Positions 1 to 8,778 of a stretch of 20,829 nucleotides of DNA are shown in pieces. A program made the position numbers and the translations under genes. Within the stretch, counting starts at the first letter, position 1; each line of letters opens with the position of its first letter. The notes under the pieces were generated by a model, which was not told where the DNA came from, ran no database searches, and saw only the letters and a program-made list of their open reading frames with translations. The stretch comes from Chara braunii (Eukaryota; Streptophyta; Charophyceae; Charales; Characeae), in NCBI GenBank assembly GCA_003427395.1, contig BFEA01000009.1:5901937-5922765 (forward strand), in the 5' to 3' direction.

Positions 1-213
1 AAGGTTGGTGTACATTGTGGTGAAATCAACCGTGCGAGGAGAGAGGCCACGTAGAAAGGACACATTGTTTTTCAGGTCAATCGCCACCTCATCGGCACGC
101 TGGACGATCCAGCACCGTCGAACACCTTCCTGTTGATAGAGCTCAGTGTCTTTCTCACGAAGAGTAGAGATCACGCATTGCAAAGCAGTGCTGATATATA
201 TATATATATATCG
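1..213 (-). pseudogene. Reverse transcriptase fragment, Penelope-like element (partial, runs off window)
   Basis: Read on the minus strand, this frame stays open from a TGA at 214-216 to the window edge. It has no usable ATG. After a run of Tyr-Ile codons made by the AT microsatellite (194-211), the translation becomes protein-like: ALQCVISTLREKDTELYQQE, then GVRRCWIVQRADEVAID, then a segment ending VDFTTMYTNL. The last motif fits RT motif A, with the catalytic Asp at 25-27, and the DF-T-T/L-MYT-N form is typical of Penelope-like RTs. The remaining RT motifs and any GIY-YIG endonuclease would lie left of position 1. The upstream part is missing: a stop and the microsatellite cut it off, so this is probably a 5'-truncated, dead retroelement. 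Another RT class with a similar motif A cannot be excluded from about 65 residues. Confidence 0.72.
194..211. repeat. (AT)n microsatellite
   Basis: Nine AT units at the upstream end of the RT fragment. They are translated in frame as alternating Tyr and Ile and probably mark the element's truncation point. Confidence 0.9.
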
Positions 214-298
214 TCACAAACAAAACTGCCCGGTAAACCGTAGGCAGAGAGAGAGAAGAGGACAACAAACGAGGATATATGTATATGTCACACAGATT

Positions 299-470
299 CA
301 AAGTACAGTTACCGACTACTTCTTCACCACAGTAATTTTCACAAGCTTTCTTAGCACTATGCTATCATATGAGCAACGGAATTCGACATTTATTGTGGGA
401 TTTAGGGCACAGCTTAGATTTATCAAAGTACAGTTACGAACAACTACTTCGCCACCGTAGTGATCCACTC
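299..470. repeat. Direct repeat, about 45 bp, spaced 125 bp
   Basis: The block starting CAAAGTACAGTTAC at 299 recurs at 424. Both are followed by ACTACTTC, TTC/CGCCACC and CACAGTA/CCGTAGT-like sequence. The offset is 125 bp. The sequence between the copies is unique in this window and no gene is visible. Confidence 0.7.
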
Positions 471-497
471 CAAGGTCCAGGATCGGAACAGCAAACA

Positions 498-537
498 AAG
501 GAGGAGGAGGAGGAGGAGGAGGAGGAGGAGGAGGAGG
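498..537. repeat. (GGA)n trinucleotide microsatellite
   Basis: About 13 uninterrupted AGG/GGA units. Arg-rich and Pro-rich open frames across it are products of the repeat. Confidence 0.95.
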
Positions 538-540
538 TCT

Positions 541-750
541 GATGGTCAATCCTCTCCTTTTAACGAGCAACCAATGCTGTCGAGGCGGTCCTTCAGATTT
601 AGCAGAAGGAAACGTGTGGAGATATCTTGTTGTACCGTTCTGAGGAAACGAACCGGACTGACGCTCCACAGAATGGAAGACGGGGAGCGTAAGGCCCTGT
701 TATATTTTTGTTTTTGAAGGGGGTGCAACAACTAAAAGATTGCCCTGAAG
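541..750. repeat. Diverged relative of the foldback element at 17.6-18.1 kb
   Basis: The segment at about 543-581 (GGTCAATCCTCTCC, then AACGAGCAACCAATGCTGTC) matches the foldback arm at about 17754-17790 (AGTCAATCCTCCTCG, then AACGAGCAATCAATGCTGATC) with a few substitutions and a small indel. The rest, to about 750, has no recognised match. Open frames here do not resemble a known protein. Confidence 0.45.
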
Positions 751-751
751 A

Positions 752-1345
752 ATGGAGGGGAAAGCAGCCTCCTCGAGCATAAGCCAAAGTAATCCCGTAC
801 TTACCCAAAAGGTGTCTGATTGGATGCCTAAACGTTATGTCACGAGCAAAACCCAACTGTCGATGCTTAGCCCATCTGCTACATCGGAAATCTGGCAACA
901 GAAAACAGAAAACAACAATTCTGGCAGTCAAATGCCTGCAATTGGGAGGAGGAGGAGGGGGAGAAAAAGGGAGAAAAAGGGAGGAAGAAAAGAGAGGGAT
1001 GGGAAAAAAGAAAAAGGGAAAAAATGCGATGGACGAGGCGCAGGTAGGCGAGGAGTAGGAGGAGGAAGGAAGGAAGAGCGAGGAAGAGAATGATGAAGAG
1101 GAGAAAAGGAGGAGGAAGGTGAGAAAAGCAACATGAAGAAGATAAAAAAGTTAAAAAAACAGCAAAGAACAGGAGCAGGAAAACTAAGAAAGATAGGGAC
1201 ACGAATAGAACAGCCATCAAAATACAAGGTGGAGGATAATTGCAACAGTACCGCTGATGGAAGCGATAGTACTTTTGTTAACAATCAGGAAACAATGGTG
1301 AAGATGGGAGTGATGACGATGACCAATGAAACCACTTCCACGTGA
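752..1345 (+). other. Polypurine tract with broken Lys/Glu/Arg-rich open frames; no recognised gene
   Basis: An ATG at 752 opens a 113-residue frame. It starts MEGKAASSSISQSNPVLTQK, continues with a Ser/Thr/Gln-rich stretch to about residue 65, and then becomes Lys/Arg/Glu/Gly-rich because the DNA at about 942-1180 is nearly all purine. The frame stops at 1091. The same frame reopens from 1097 to 1345 and ends in an Asn/Thr/Met-rich tail. A relic of a nuclear, highly charged protein is possible. Simple purine bias would give the same picture in several frames, and it does. I assign no function. Confidence 0.25.
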
Positions 1346-1525
1346 ACGTTGGACGCTGAAGGACACAAAGTATTCTTCTTCTTGCTCTTCAGAGCATGTA
1401 GACTCCAAACTTCCAAAGGGGACTGAGCATTGAGCAACATCACACAAGACTACAATGAATGCCACACTTGTTTGGATTATGAACTAAGTTCAACTAACTA
1501 CTTGGTTACCTACTTGATTAGCGAT

Positions 1526-1660
1526 TACAGTCTTCCCCCAAACAAAACGCACGTTCGTTAATTACGAACGCACGTGCATTATACTACGGATATAGGGTAC
1601 CAACTTTCGGAAAATGGGCCCTCCAAAAAATTAGTACCCTGTATCCATACTTGTCCTTCG
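1526..1660 (+). mobile_element. MITE, CTTCCCCCGAAC family, right end missing
   Basis: It begins with the family terminus TACAGTCTTCCCCCAAACAA and contains ACGCACGTGCATTATACTACGG and AACTTTCGGAAAATGG. Internal sequence aligns in the same orientation with 3166-3245, so this is one family, but the right terminus is absent here. The copy stops about where the U6-like segment begins, as if interrupted or truncated. No coding capacity. TIR-ended non-coding elements of this size are normally MITEs mobilised by a transposase elsewhere in the genome. Confidence 0.55.
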
Positions 1661-1712
1661 AGATTAGCATGGCCTCTGCGGAAGGATGACACACATGCGA
1701 GGATCAGGGTCC
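1661..1712 (+). pseudogene. U6 snRNA fragment (3' half), head of repeat copy A
   Basis: GAGATTAGCATGGCC, CTGCGGAAGGATGACACACATG and a diverged GCGAGGATCAGGGTCC match the U6 3' half, including the invariant AGATTAGCATGGCC and AAGGATGACAC segments. The U6 5' half (5' stem and ACAGAG box) is not recognisable upstream. The sequence passes without a boundary into the 1-kb repeat. Copy B keeps only the last part (GCGAGGATCTGGGTCC), so the U6 3' end looks like part of the repeat's head. It is a pseudogene, not a functional U6. Confidence 0.7.
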
Positions 1713-1747
1713 TTGGTAGGCCTATGGGGCCCTGTTTGCAGCATTAC

Positions 1748-1793
1748 CCGCCCTAAGTGAAGGCGGAGGTGCCCGCCCTAAGTGAAGGCGGGC
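1748..1793 (+). repeat. Duplicated CCCGCC/GGCGGG hairpin module
   Basis: CCCGCCCTAAGTGAAGGCGG occurs twice back to back, and each copy can fold through CCCGCC/GGCGGG around CTAAGTGAA. Copy B of the repeat has one such module at about 5031-5052. Confidence 0.8.
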
Positions 1794-2084
1794 CTGGCTT
1801 TTTTGCAAGAGGCCCTCGTCTGTCAATTTCATATTTGGGGTCCAGGCAGTTGCGACGCGCCAGTTGGTTGAAAGAAACACAGGCCGAGCAACAAAGACAT
1901 TTCCACGGCCCTCCGGGCCTTTCCAAAGAATGCAGGCCCTGGTCGTGATTCGCAGCCTCATACAGAGACAGTTGGGCGCCCAACCGAACGAGGCTCAGCA
2001 GCCCAGTAGCTGCTGTACGCAGGCAGCCTCCTGGGGCCTTCCGGAAGCTTCTGGGCCCAGGCCAGCCCAGCCAGGCTGCGAGAG

Positions 2085-2124
2085 CTGGCCAGCTCTTTTC
2101 CATAAAGGAAAGAGCTCTGGCCAG
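2085..2124 (+). other. Predicted RNA hairpin in repeat copy A
   Basis: CTGGCCA (2085-2091) pairs with TGGCCAG (2118-2124). Inside it, GCTCTTTTCC pairs with GGAAAGAGC around a short ATAAA-like loop. The corresponding stem in copy B uses different bases but still pairs (CAGGCAG with CTGCCTG), so the pairing looks conserved rather than the sequence. Confidence 0.6.
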
Positions 2125-2729
2125 GCAGCCTCATTCAGGCACTCGCATGCTAGCGGCAGCGCTGCTGGAGCAAAGGCTCGCGGCTGCTGGCTGGCGTGAG
2201 AGGCGAGGTGCAGCACGTGCGGTCGTGCAGAGGAGGAGGGTGCTGCTGAGGGCAGCGCCATAGCCCAGCCACCATAGCTGGTGGGCTTGGACTACAGTGA
2301 AGCGCAGGGGTGGTCTTCGGGTGAAAGAGAGAACAGGTGTGGGTGTAGTCAGGGGATAGGTGAAGGATGATGATGATGATGATGATGTGAGGGCACGTAC
2401 CTTGTATTGGCAGTGGTCTGCATGGGCGACATCTTCAAAGTACTTCGAACTGCCGCTGATTTCAACAGTTGCATTGTCTTTTTGTAGTCTGTAGTAGCTG
2501 TGTAGGAGTAGGCTGGGTGCTGAGCGCCAAGTGGGAGTGGGAAGGAACTGGACTCTTGTGTTGAGAGGAGAGAGTATGCTCTCCATGAACATTGGTTTTC
2601 AGTGCTACGAACTTCCATTGGTGTATTATTGGTGCAATGCTGCTCTCTGGACACAGTGTGACTATTTGGCTTTCAATGTGATGATGTGATCTGGAATTGT
2701 CATCTCGCTGTTACTTATTTTTCCTTGCA

Positions 2730-3092
<363 letters not shown>

Positions 3093-3109
3093 CACCACCC
3101 GTGTGTTCT

Positions 3110-3282
3110 ATTTGAATTTTGGACAGAACACCCATCTGTCCAAATAGAACATGCGTGCGTACTATTCGAACAGAACGCACGTGCGTACTATTTGGATTTC
3201 CGGGGGCAACTTTGAGAAATGGACTTTTCCAGGAAAAGCTGAATAGTACATAGTCCGTTTTGTTCGGGGGAAGACTGTAGCT
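3110..3282 (+). mobile_element. MITE, CTTCCCCCGAAC family, right end present
   Basis: It ends at 3253-3282 with TTTTGTTCGGGGGAAGACTG and TAGCT, the reverse complement of the family terminus. The internal block 3166-3245 (ACGCACGTGCGTACTATTTGG, GGCAACTTTGAGAAATGG) matches 1556-1625. The left part has an imperfect hairpin, GTTCTATTTG...CAAATAGAAC (about 3106-3150). No left TIR is clear. No ORF. It and 1526-1660 could be the two ends of one interrupted element or two separate insertions. Confidence 0.55.
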
Positions 3283-3689
3283 AGAAATAACTTGGTGCTC
3301 AAAATCGCGAAGTTGCAAAATCAGCGGCCAGATAGAGTCCTTTTGCAAGGACTCCATCTCACCGCTGATTTCACAAATTTTGCAATTTTCACAGCGTAGT
3401 GGTGAGTATGCCCATAAACTGGTTACCGCTAGCTATTCAAACAAGTTTTTCTCAGTTTCGCATTCATTGTAGTTTCTTTCTTTATTTTTTTATTTTATTT
3501 ATATAAAAAAATAATTCATTGTAGTTTCATATTCACCTTTGTGTGCTTCCGTGTGGTCAACTGAAGTTGAAAGGGTTCTTTGAGTGAAAGAGAGCATTTG
3601 ACGAATGGGGTATCTTACAGAAAAAATATTATCTCACACCCTAGATATGGGGGTCGGATAAGAAAATTGACCCACTTATGCAATAACTC
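3283..3689. other. AT-rich spacer, no gene recognised
   Basis: Unremarkable AT-rich DNA with a T-run (about 3478-3515) containing TTTATTTATATAAAAAAATAA. No repeat match elsewhere in the window and no convincing coding frame. Confidence 0.5.
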
Positions 3690-4650
3690 GTGTGCAGCAA
3701 GGGCTGTACGGGGCTCAGACCCGCCCCAGGCCACGCAGAACTTTACTGTTCTGCGTTGGGCTGTGTGACCAGGCACTGCCCAGGCCACAGACCGCTGCGT
3801 CCGGCTGTGAGACCGAACGCTGCGTGTGGAAATTCAAAGGTCAAAGTCCACTGTAGAGTCAAAGGTACCAGACCCTGGCCCTTGTCTGGATACACTCACT
3901 TGTGGTGTGCAGGTACCAAGACAGCATCCAGGCCGAAGAGGATTCGGTTTCAGAATAATCTGAGCCCTCGTCCGTATTGAGATCTGGACGACTGAGGGAG
4001 GCAGCATCCGAGGCCTAGCCCCCGAGTCAACAATATATAAGGGCTGACTTCCCGGCATTGACATTCATTCGGTCTTGCGTCAATGCTGACTTCTGCATTG
4101 ACGACAACGCTGGCTCTATGCTGCGACACTGACTGGACGCTGGTTTCTGGCTGGCACTTGCGAGATACAGCGGCGCGCTGCTTGCCAGGCATGGTGGCTG
4201 GCTTGCTCTTGTCTACTTGGTATGCTGACGTGGCAGCTGCCACGCGTTGCTGCTGACGTGGCTGCTGCCACGTGTATCAGATGCTGATGTGGCGGCTACA
4301 TTGGAGAGATACAGCTGTTCTGATTCGTCGTAATCAGGAGGGGATCATGACTGTGGGAGGATCAGAGATACGTACCTGTTTATCTTGAGGTTGACGATGC
4401 TCCAGCGCTGATGATAGACTTGTTGACGTGCCACGTGGCACATTGAGGAGAACTTCAGATATCGTTCGGATCATTGTTGCTGAGGTGGCGACATTGGGAA
4501 GAGAGCCCGAAGAAGAAGAGGGCGCTGTATTCTTTTCCACCCTCTAAGTCTCTCTTCCCAACCTCTTGCTCATTCGTCTGTGTATGATTATCCATCTCTT
4601 TGTATCTGGTAACGATTTCAACTATTGATATTTCATCAGTTGGTTGACGA
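3690..4650 (+). promoter_or_regulatory. Promoter-like or LTR-like block with TATA box and palindromic TGACGTGGC motifs
   Basis: A TATATAA box lies at 4034-4040. Downstream are TGACGTGGC-type motifs at 4226-4244, 4254-4274, 4285-4293 and 4424-4440. The first includes the perfect 16-bp palindrome CGTGGCAGCTGCCACG; the last contains the perfect palindrome TGCCACGTGGCA. TGACGTGG and CACGTG are binding sites for plant bZIP factors (G-box and ABRE-like). A perfect stem, CGTCAATGC/GCATTGACG, is at about 4078-4103. The TATA box followed by untranslated-like sequence fits a promoter or a retrotransposon LTR, but I found no second LTR copy, no TG...CA boundary and no primer-binding site. Confidence 0.4.
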
Positions 4651-4858
4651 CTTGTGGACTTGCATTATCAACGAGTGTCATCACGACTTGGGTTCATTAC
4701 ACTTAGAAAATTTGGTCCACGTAGCAAATCGATCCTCATAGCAGTGCTAGCACCTACACAGCCAATAATGATCATCCATTCCACAAAAAAACTGAAAAAA
4801 AAAAAAACAATTTATCTTACCAAAACTCACATCGTTGTCAACAGAATGCAGTCCACAG

Positions 4859-4936
4859 CAGAGTTGCGCAGGCTGACGCCCCTCGATTAGTCGGCTGCCG
4901 ACCAGCCGACCAGTCGACGGTCGTTGGCACCACGCA
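4859..4936 (+). mobile_element. hAT-like element left end (fragment)
   Basis: CAGAGTTGCGCAGGCTGACG followed by CCCTCGATTAGTCGGCTGCCGAC aligns with the reverse complement of the right end of the 10221-10860 element (CAGTGTTGCATACCCC..., then CTTGACTGGTCGGCTGCCGAC). A GTTGG/CGGCACC motif and a following A-run are also shared. No matching right end or target duplication was found, so it is a fragment. Confidence 0.5.
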
Positions 4937-4978
4937 AAAAAAAAAAAAAGAAGGTTTTGTTTTTTTCCTTTTTTTTGG

Positions 4979-5977
4979 TGCGAGGATCTGGGTCCTTGGC
5001 AGGCCTGAAGGGCCCCTGTTGCATATGTGCCCGCCCTAAGTGAAGGCGGGCCAAACAAAACACTAGAGGCCCTCGGCTGTTAATATCGTATTTGGGGTCC
5101 AGACAGTTGCGACGTGCCAGTTGGTTAAAGGAAACACAGGCCGAGCAGCAAGAAAATTCCACGGCCTTCCTGGCCCTTCCGGAAGTGCAGACCCTGGGCA
5201 AGAATCGCAGCCTCATACACAGACAATTGAGAGGCCCAACCGAATGAGGCCCAGTAGCCGCAGCAGAGGCGCAGCGTACTAGGCCCTACCGGAAGCTTCT
5301 AGGCCGAGGCCCAGGCCAGCCAGGCTGCGAAAGCAGGCAGGCTCTTTCCATATAGGAAAAGAGCTCGCTGCCTGGCTGGTCATTCAGCACTTGCATGCTG
5401 GCTGCAGCGCTGCTGGAGCGGACGCTCCTGGGCTGCTTCTGGCGCTGAGAGGCAAGTTGCTAACGCGTGCGATCATGCAGGGAGCAGGTCGCAGCCGAGG
5501 GCAGCACCATATCCCAGCCTCCATAGCTGGTTGGGTTTGGACTACAGGGGAGGCACAGGGGTGGTCTTCGGGTGTACAGAGGGAAGACATGGGTGTAAGA
5601 CGAGGGAGAGAGAGAAGGATGACGATGATGATGATGTGAGGGCACATACCTCGTATTGGCGATGGTCTGCTACGGGCAACATCTTCAAGTACTTCGTTGG
5701 CTGCTGATGTCAACAGTTGCATTGTCATTTAGTAGGCTAGTAGTAGCTGTGTAGGGAGTAGGCTGGGCGCCAAGCGCCAAGTAGGGAGAAGGGCCTGGAT
5801 ACATATGTTGGTGGTGGCGAGAACAAGCTCTCATTGGCATTGGTTTTCAGTGTTACGATTCTCCATTGGAGTCATATTGGTGCAATGCTGCTTTCTGAAC
5901 ACTGTGATACGATCTGGGTTTCAATGTGATTGTGCAATCTGAATATTGTCATCTCGCTTTTGCTCATTTTCCTTGCA
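4979..5977 (+). repeat. 1-kb dispersed repeat, copy B
   Basis: Same orientation as copy A and about the same length. It starts TGCGAGGATCTGGGTCCTTGG and ends TCATCTCGCTTTTGCTCATTTTCCTTGCA. It keeps one CCCGCCCTAAGTGAAGGCGG hairpin module and lacks most of the U6 sequence that precedes copy A. An A-run and a T-run (4936-4978) lie just upstream. No clear poly(A) tail: sequence after 5977 becomes C-rich. Frames of 80-115 codons on both strands are not conserved with copy A, so it is treated as non-coding. Confidence 0.8.
5334..5374 (+). other. Predicted RNA hairpin in repeat copy B
   Basis: CAGGCAG (5334-5340) pairs with CTGCCTG (5368-5374). The inner GCTCTTTCC (5341-5349) pairs with GGAAAAGAGC around TATA. 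It occupies the same place as the copy A hairpin but with compensating base changes in the outer stem. Confidence 0.6.
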
Positions 5978-6090
5978 TTGGGGTCTATAACCCCCAATAA
6001 CATCACTAACACCCCCATACAACCCCCCAACACCCTCATACCCCCCCACACAAATACCCCAAATACCCCTCTATACCCCCTCTCTCAATT
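5978..6090. repeat. C-rich (ACCCCCAT/AC)n-like minisatellite
   Basis: Irregular units such as AACCCCCAATAAC, ACCCCCATACAACCCCCC and ATACCCC. Similar sequence, in reverse, flanks the N gap at 10397-10445 and 10593-10640. The G-rich complement can form quadruplexes. Confidence 0.6.
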
Positions 6091-6170
6091 GATGGAATCC
6101 CTGTACTCTTTTTCTTCAACTTTCGTGTCAATTGAACACTTACAATTTTCTGCACTTGGTTGATAGTGTG

Positions 6171-6334
<164 letters not shown>

Positions 6335-6374
<40 letters not shown>

Positions 6375-6378
6375 GTGT
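6335..6378. repeat. (TG)n microsatellite
   Basis: About 20 TG units with one CG interruption near 6370, directly next to the dispersed repeat copy 1. Confidence 0.9.
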
Positions 6379-6461
6379 TTCCAAAGAACCCCAAACTCTC
6401 TCTCTCAGTGAATGAATCATCAATTCACTCAGATTGAGTTCTACGTCTGGATTCAAGCGAA

Positions 6462-6484
6462 TCTCTCTCTCTCTCTCTCTCTCT
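6462..6484. repeat. (CT)n microsatellite
   Basis: About 11 CT units. Confidence 0.9.
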
Positions 6485-6489
6485 CCACC

Positions 6490-6870
6490 CACAAATCATC
6501 ACAATGTGTGTGTTTCTGTATTGCGCTTCATAAACATTACGACTAAGCTGATATGCCAGAATCTTGTGTGCCTTATGGCAGCAGATCAGCACTGTAGAAT
6601 TTCAGAGAATGAAATGGACACCTGCTCCGGAGGATTGCCCCCACTAACCTACATTAACGACCTGAGCCAGCCCAGCTCTGTTATAAGAGATCTCATCAGG
6701 GGAAAAAAAAAAAAAAACACCGCTTGGAAGATCTGAATGATAAGACGCTTGAAGAGCATCAACAGCATGACAATAGATAAAGACGCAGCATCGATGAAAG
6801 CCAATGAAACCATTGAAATCGAGCTCGGATGCAAATGGAAACGCAAACCCGGCGACTGGTGAAAGAAAGG
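6490..6870. other. Unique stretch, no gene recognised
   Basis: Contains a 15-base A-run (6702-6716) and open frames up to 100 codons (434-frame start in CT repeat). None resembles a known domain. Confidence 0.4.
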
Positions 6871-7010
6871 CCTACACTTTTGTCAGGCCTGTAGTGTTAT
6901 CCAATTCACCAAGCCTGTAGCCTGTAAGCCATGTTAAATTGGATAAGGTCCCCACAGGCTGATGGACTATTCTCCAGTACATTATCAGGCCTGTAAGGGA
7001 CCTTATTTAA
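6870..7010. repeat. CAGGCCTGTAG / GGGACCTTATCCAATTT motif cluster, left part
   Basis: GTCAGGCCTGTAGTGTTATCC at about 6882, an inverted AAATTGGATAAGGTCCC at about 6937, and ATCAGGCCTGTAAGGGACCT at about 6985. The same motif recurs right of the U2 copies from 7560 to 7980. Confidence 0.7.
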
Positions 7011-7130
7011 CCAAAGCTACCTTTCCAGCTGTTGGGAAAAGTGGGAAAACAGCCCACCGCACATGCTTCGGGGGCTGGCCCGGACGGCAGCCACTGGTGT
7101 CATTTCGGCCTCCCGAAACAAGAGGGGACC

Positions 7131-7166
7131 CACCCCACGGCCGATGTGAGGGGAGGTAGGGGACCC
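7131..7166 (-). pseudogene. U2 snRNA 3'-end fragment (third, partial copy)
   Basis: CACCCCACGGCCGATGTGAGGGGAGGTAG repeats the 3' end seen at the start of both U2 copies to its right, then breaks off into the next unit. Confidence 0.6.
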
Positions 7167-7328
7167 ACCCCACGACCGATGTGAGGGGAAGGTAGTCGTG
7201 GTTTAGGGTCAAGCAAGCAAGCATACTCATATATGACCCCTCAACGGCGCAGAAAAATTAATCTAATATCGTTCTGGGCCGATGGACCACGGATCAGATA
7301 TTAAACAGGACAGAGAAACAGATACTAC
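7167..7328 (-). pseudogene. U2 snRNA pseudogene, truncated at 5' end (tandem copy 1)
   Basis: On the minus strand this contains the U2 core GTAGTATCTGTTT, TTTAATATCTGATCCGTGG, TCCATCGGCCC and a Sm-like AATTTTTCT region (CGATATTAGATTAATTTTTC), then a 3' domain with CATATATGAG and GCTTGCTTGCTTGACCC. The 5' 30 nt, including the branch-site-pairing region, are missing: the next unit's 3' end joins directly after GTGTAGTATCTG. The head-to-tail spacing with copy 2 is 162 bp. It is therefore a defective U2 copy. Confidence 0.82.
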
Positions 7329-7535
7329 ACCCCACGGCTGATGTGAGGGCAAGGTAGTCATGGTTAAGGGTCAAGCAAGCAAGCATACCCATATATGACC
7401 CCTCCACGGCGAAGAAAAAATAATATAATATCGTTCTGGCCCGATGGACCACGGATCAGATATTAAACAGAATAGAAAAACAGATACTACACTTTATCTA
7501 TTTTTAGCCAAACACTTGAACCAAGCCAAAGGTAT
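7329..7535 (-). pseudogene. U2 snRNA pseudogene, near full length (tandem copy 2)
   Basis: On the minus strand it starts near ATACCTTT (7528-7535), has TTTGGCTAAAAATAGATAAAGTGTAGTATCTG (in U2 this is GGCTAAGATCAAGTGTAGTATCTG), then TTTAATATCTGATCCGTGGTCCATCGGGCC, and ends with the same 3' domain as copy 1. The region that pairs with the intron branch site is altered (AGATAAAGTGTAG), and about 17 bases near the 5' end do not match U2. No plant USE element is visible upstream. U2 is the spliceosome RNA that pairs with the branch site; this copy is very probably non-functional. Confidence 0.82.
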
Positions 7536-7553
7536 AATAATATAATTCATTAT

Positions 7554-8040
7554 CCATTTTATCAGGCTTGTAGGGACCTTATCCAATTTACTTATCAGAC
7601 CTTGGGCCTCACTCCACTAACACAACACTCTACATATATCTGGAGCTCGTAATCGTCCGAACACATTCAAAATGTTGGACTCCTCCGAATGCACCAGGTC
7701 AAGAAAGGCGACCAAATGCATGTACAATGTGAGTAGTGGAGCGAGGAGGCCTGTAGTGTTATCGAATTTTATCAGGCCTGTAGTCTGTTCGTCCAATTCG
7801 TTCCTACATCCTATCAGGTCACATCAGAGGGGGAGAAAGGACAAAGCGAATAACGCCGAATACATTCATAATGCATCAGGTCACGACAGGCGACCAAATG
7901 CATGTACAATGTTGAGTAGTTATCCAATTTCATCAGGCCTATAGAGTTATCCAATTTTATCAGGCCTGTAGTCTGTTCGTCCAATTCGTACCTACATCCT
8001 ATCAGGTAACATCAGAGGGAGCAAGGACAAAGCGAATGAT
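7554..8040 (+). repeat. CAGGCCTGTAG motif cluster and 182-188-bp tandem duplication
   Basis: Unit 1 (about 7662-7850) and unit 2 (about 7858-8036) share ATCAGGCCTGTAGTCTGTTC (7771 and 7959), CGTCCAATTCGT-CCTACATCC, TATCAGGT-ACATCAGAGGG, GGACAAAGCGAAT and GGCGACCAAATGCATGTACA. Offsets between copies are 182-188 bp. The short motif ATCCAATTTTATCAGGCCTGTAG is repeated several further times at the unit edges. No coding function is evident. Confidence 0.8.
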
Positions 8041-8290
8041 GTGGAAACCGACTCACCCACCTTCATCGTCCCGACTCTTGTGGAAGTTCTTCAGAAACCC
8101 GACACTGTCGTCTGAAAAGAACAAATCAAAGAAATCCTTTACCCTGATCTGTGCAAACAGGCGACCAAAACCATCGACACACAATGCATCAGTTAGACCA
8201 CCAGTATTTCCTACAGTTGTGCCCGTTAACAAGCCAGGATTTTTGGAAACGTACGGGCCACTACAGGAGCGCCCAAATTCATCCAACTAG
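8036..8290. other. Coding-like relic, strand and product uncertain
   Basis: Open in three frames: plus (84 residues, ATG at 8036), minus (77 residues, with GLTDALCVDGFGRLFAQIRV in the middle), and a third plus frame with PTFIVPTLVEVLQKPDTVV then a stop and KEQIKEILYPDLCKQATKT. The third looks most protein-like but has stops. It may be a decayed exon or transposon gene. I recognise no family. Confidence 0.2.
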
Positions 8291-8561
8291 AAATGTTTCT
8301 ACTCTATTTTTCTCCGTGGCCGATAGCTGGACCAAGTGCTGGTGGCTTAAGGCAAGTTACCCGAGTTAAGGCAAAAAAACATTCACACATCGTAGATTTC
8401 AGTTAAGGCATACGATTACAGCCTTACGCTACATAACCATGGCTCTAACCACAGAACAGCAGATATTGAGGAGGAGTTTTGCCGATTGCAGTTGAGCACA
8501 TGCTGGTAGATATCTGGAAGTGCCCACGCATCTGTGTGTGCAACGGATCTTGCAAGCCCCT

Positions 8562-8632
8562 CCAAAACTTCCCCCTACGCTTTTCCCCCAACCCCAACCC
8601 CNCCCCTCTCTTCCCCCCCCCCGCGGCCCTTT
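8562..8632. repeat. C-rich tract with one N
   Basis: CCCCCTACGCTTTTCCCCCAACCCCAACCCC, one N at 8602, then more C-runs to about 8626. The ambiguous base probably reflects a join or sequencing failure in the C-run. Confidence 0.8.
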
Positions 8633-8778
8633 TGCTAGCAAAGCATGTTACAACCCCCCTTAAACCACCAGTACACGCCATGCATCGGCCGCATGCCCCT
8701 TTTGAAGGCCGATACGAGACCCCGACTGCTGATGTTTTTTTTTTATCAACAGCGCGCCGGCCCTGACTTTTGCAGACT

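Larger units (their letters stand above)
1696..2729 (+). repeat. 1-kb dispersed repeat, copy A (U6-headed, non-coding, A/T-rich tail)
   Basis: This aligns along its whole length with 4979-5977. Shared landmarks are TGCGAGGATC-GGGTCCTTGG at the head, the CCCGCCCTAAGTGAAGGCGG hairpin, ATTTGGGGTCCAG-CAGTTGCGAC, GAAACACAGGCCGAGCA, GTGGTCTTCGGGTG, a GAT microsatellite, TTGGTTTTCAGTG, ATTGGTGCAATGCTGCT and TCATCTCGCT...CCTTGCA at the end. Copy A ends in an A/T-rich tail (ACATAAATAAATAAAAAAAT), as retroposons do. Frames longer than 100 codons exist on both strands but are not conserved between copies, so it is probably non-coding. Copy A has a local duplication of the CCGCCCTAAGTGAAGGCGG module. No target duplication was identified. 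Confidence 0.8.

Noticed and set aside
2131-2592. 153-codon minus-strand ORF in repeat copy A
   Set aside because: Not preserved in the same frame in copy B.
3690-4650. Complete LTR retrotransposon
   Set aside because: Only one LTR-like block, no second copy, no primer-binding site and no pol domains nearby.
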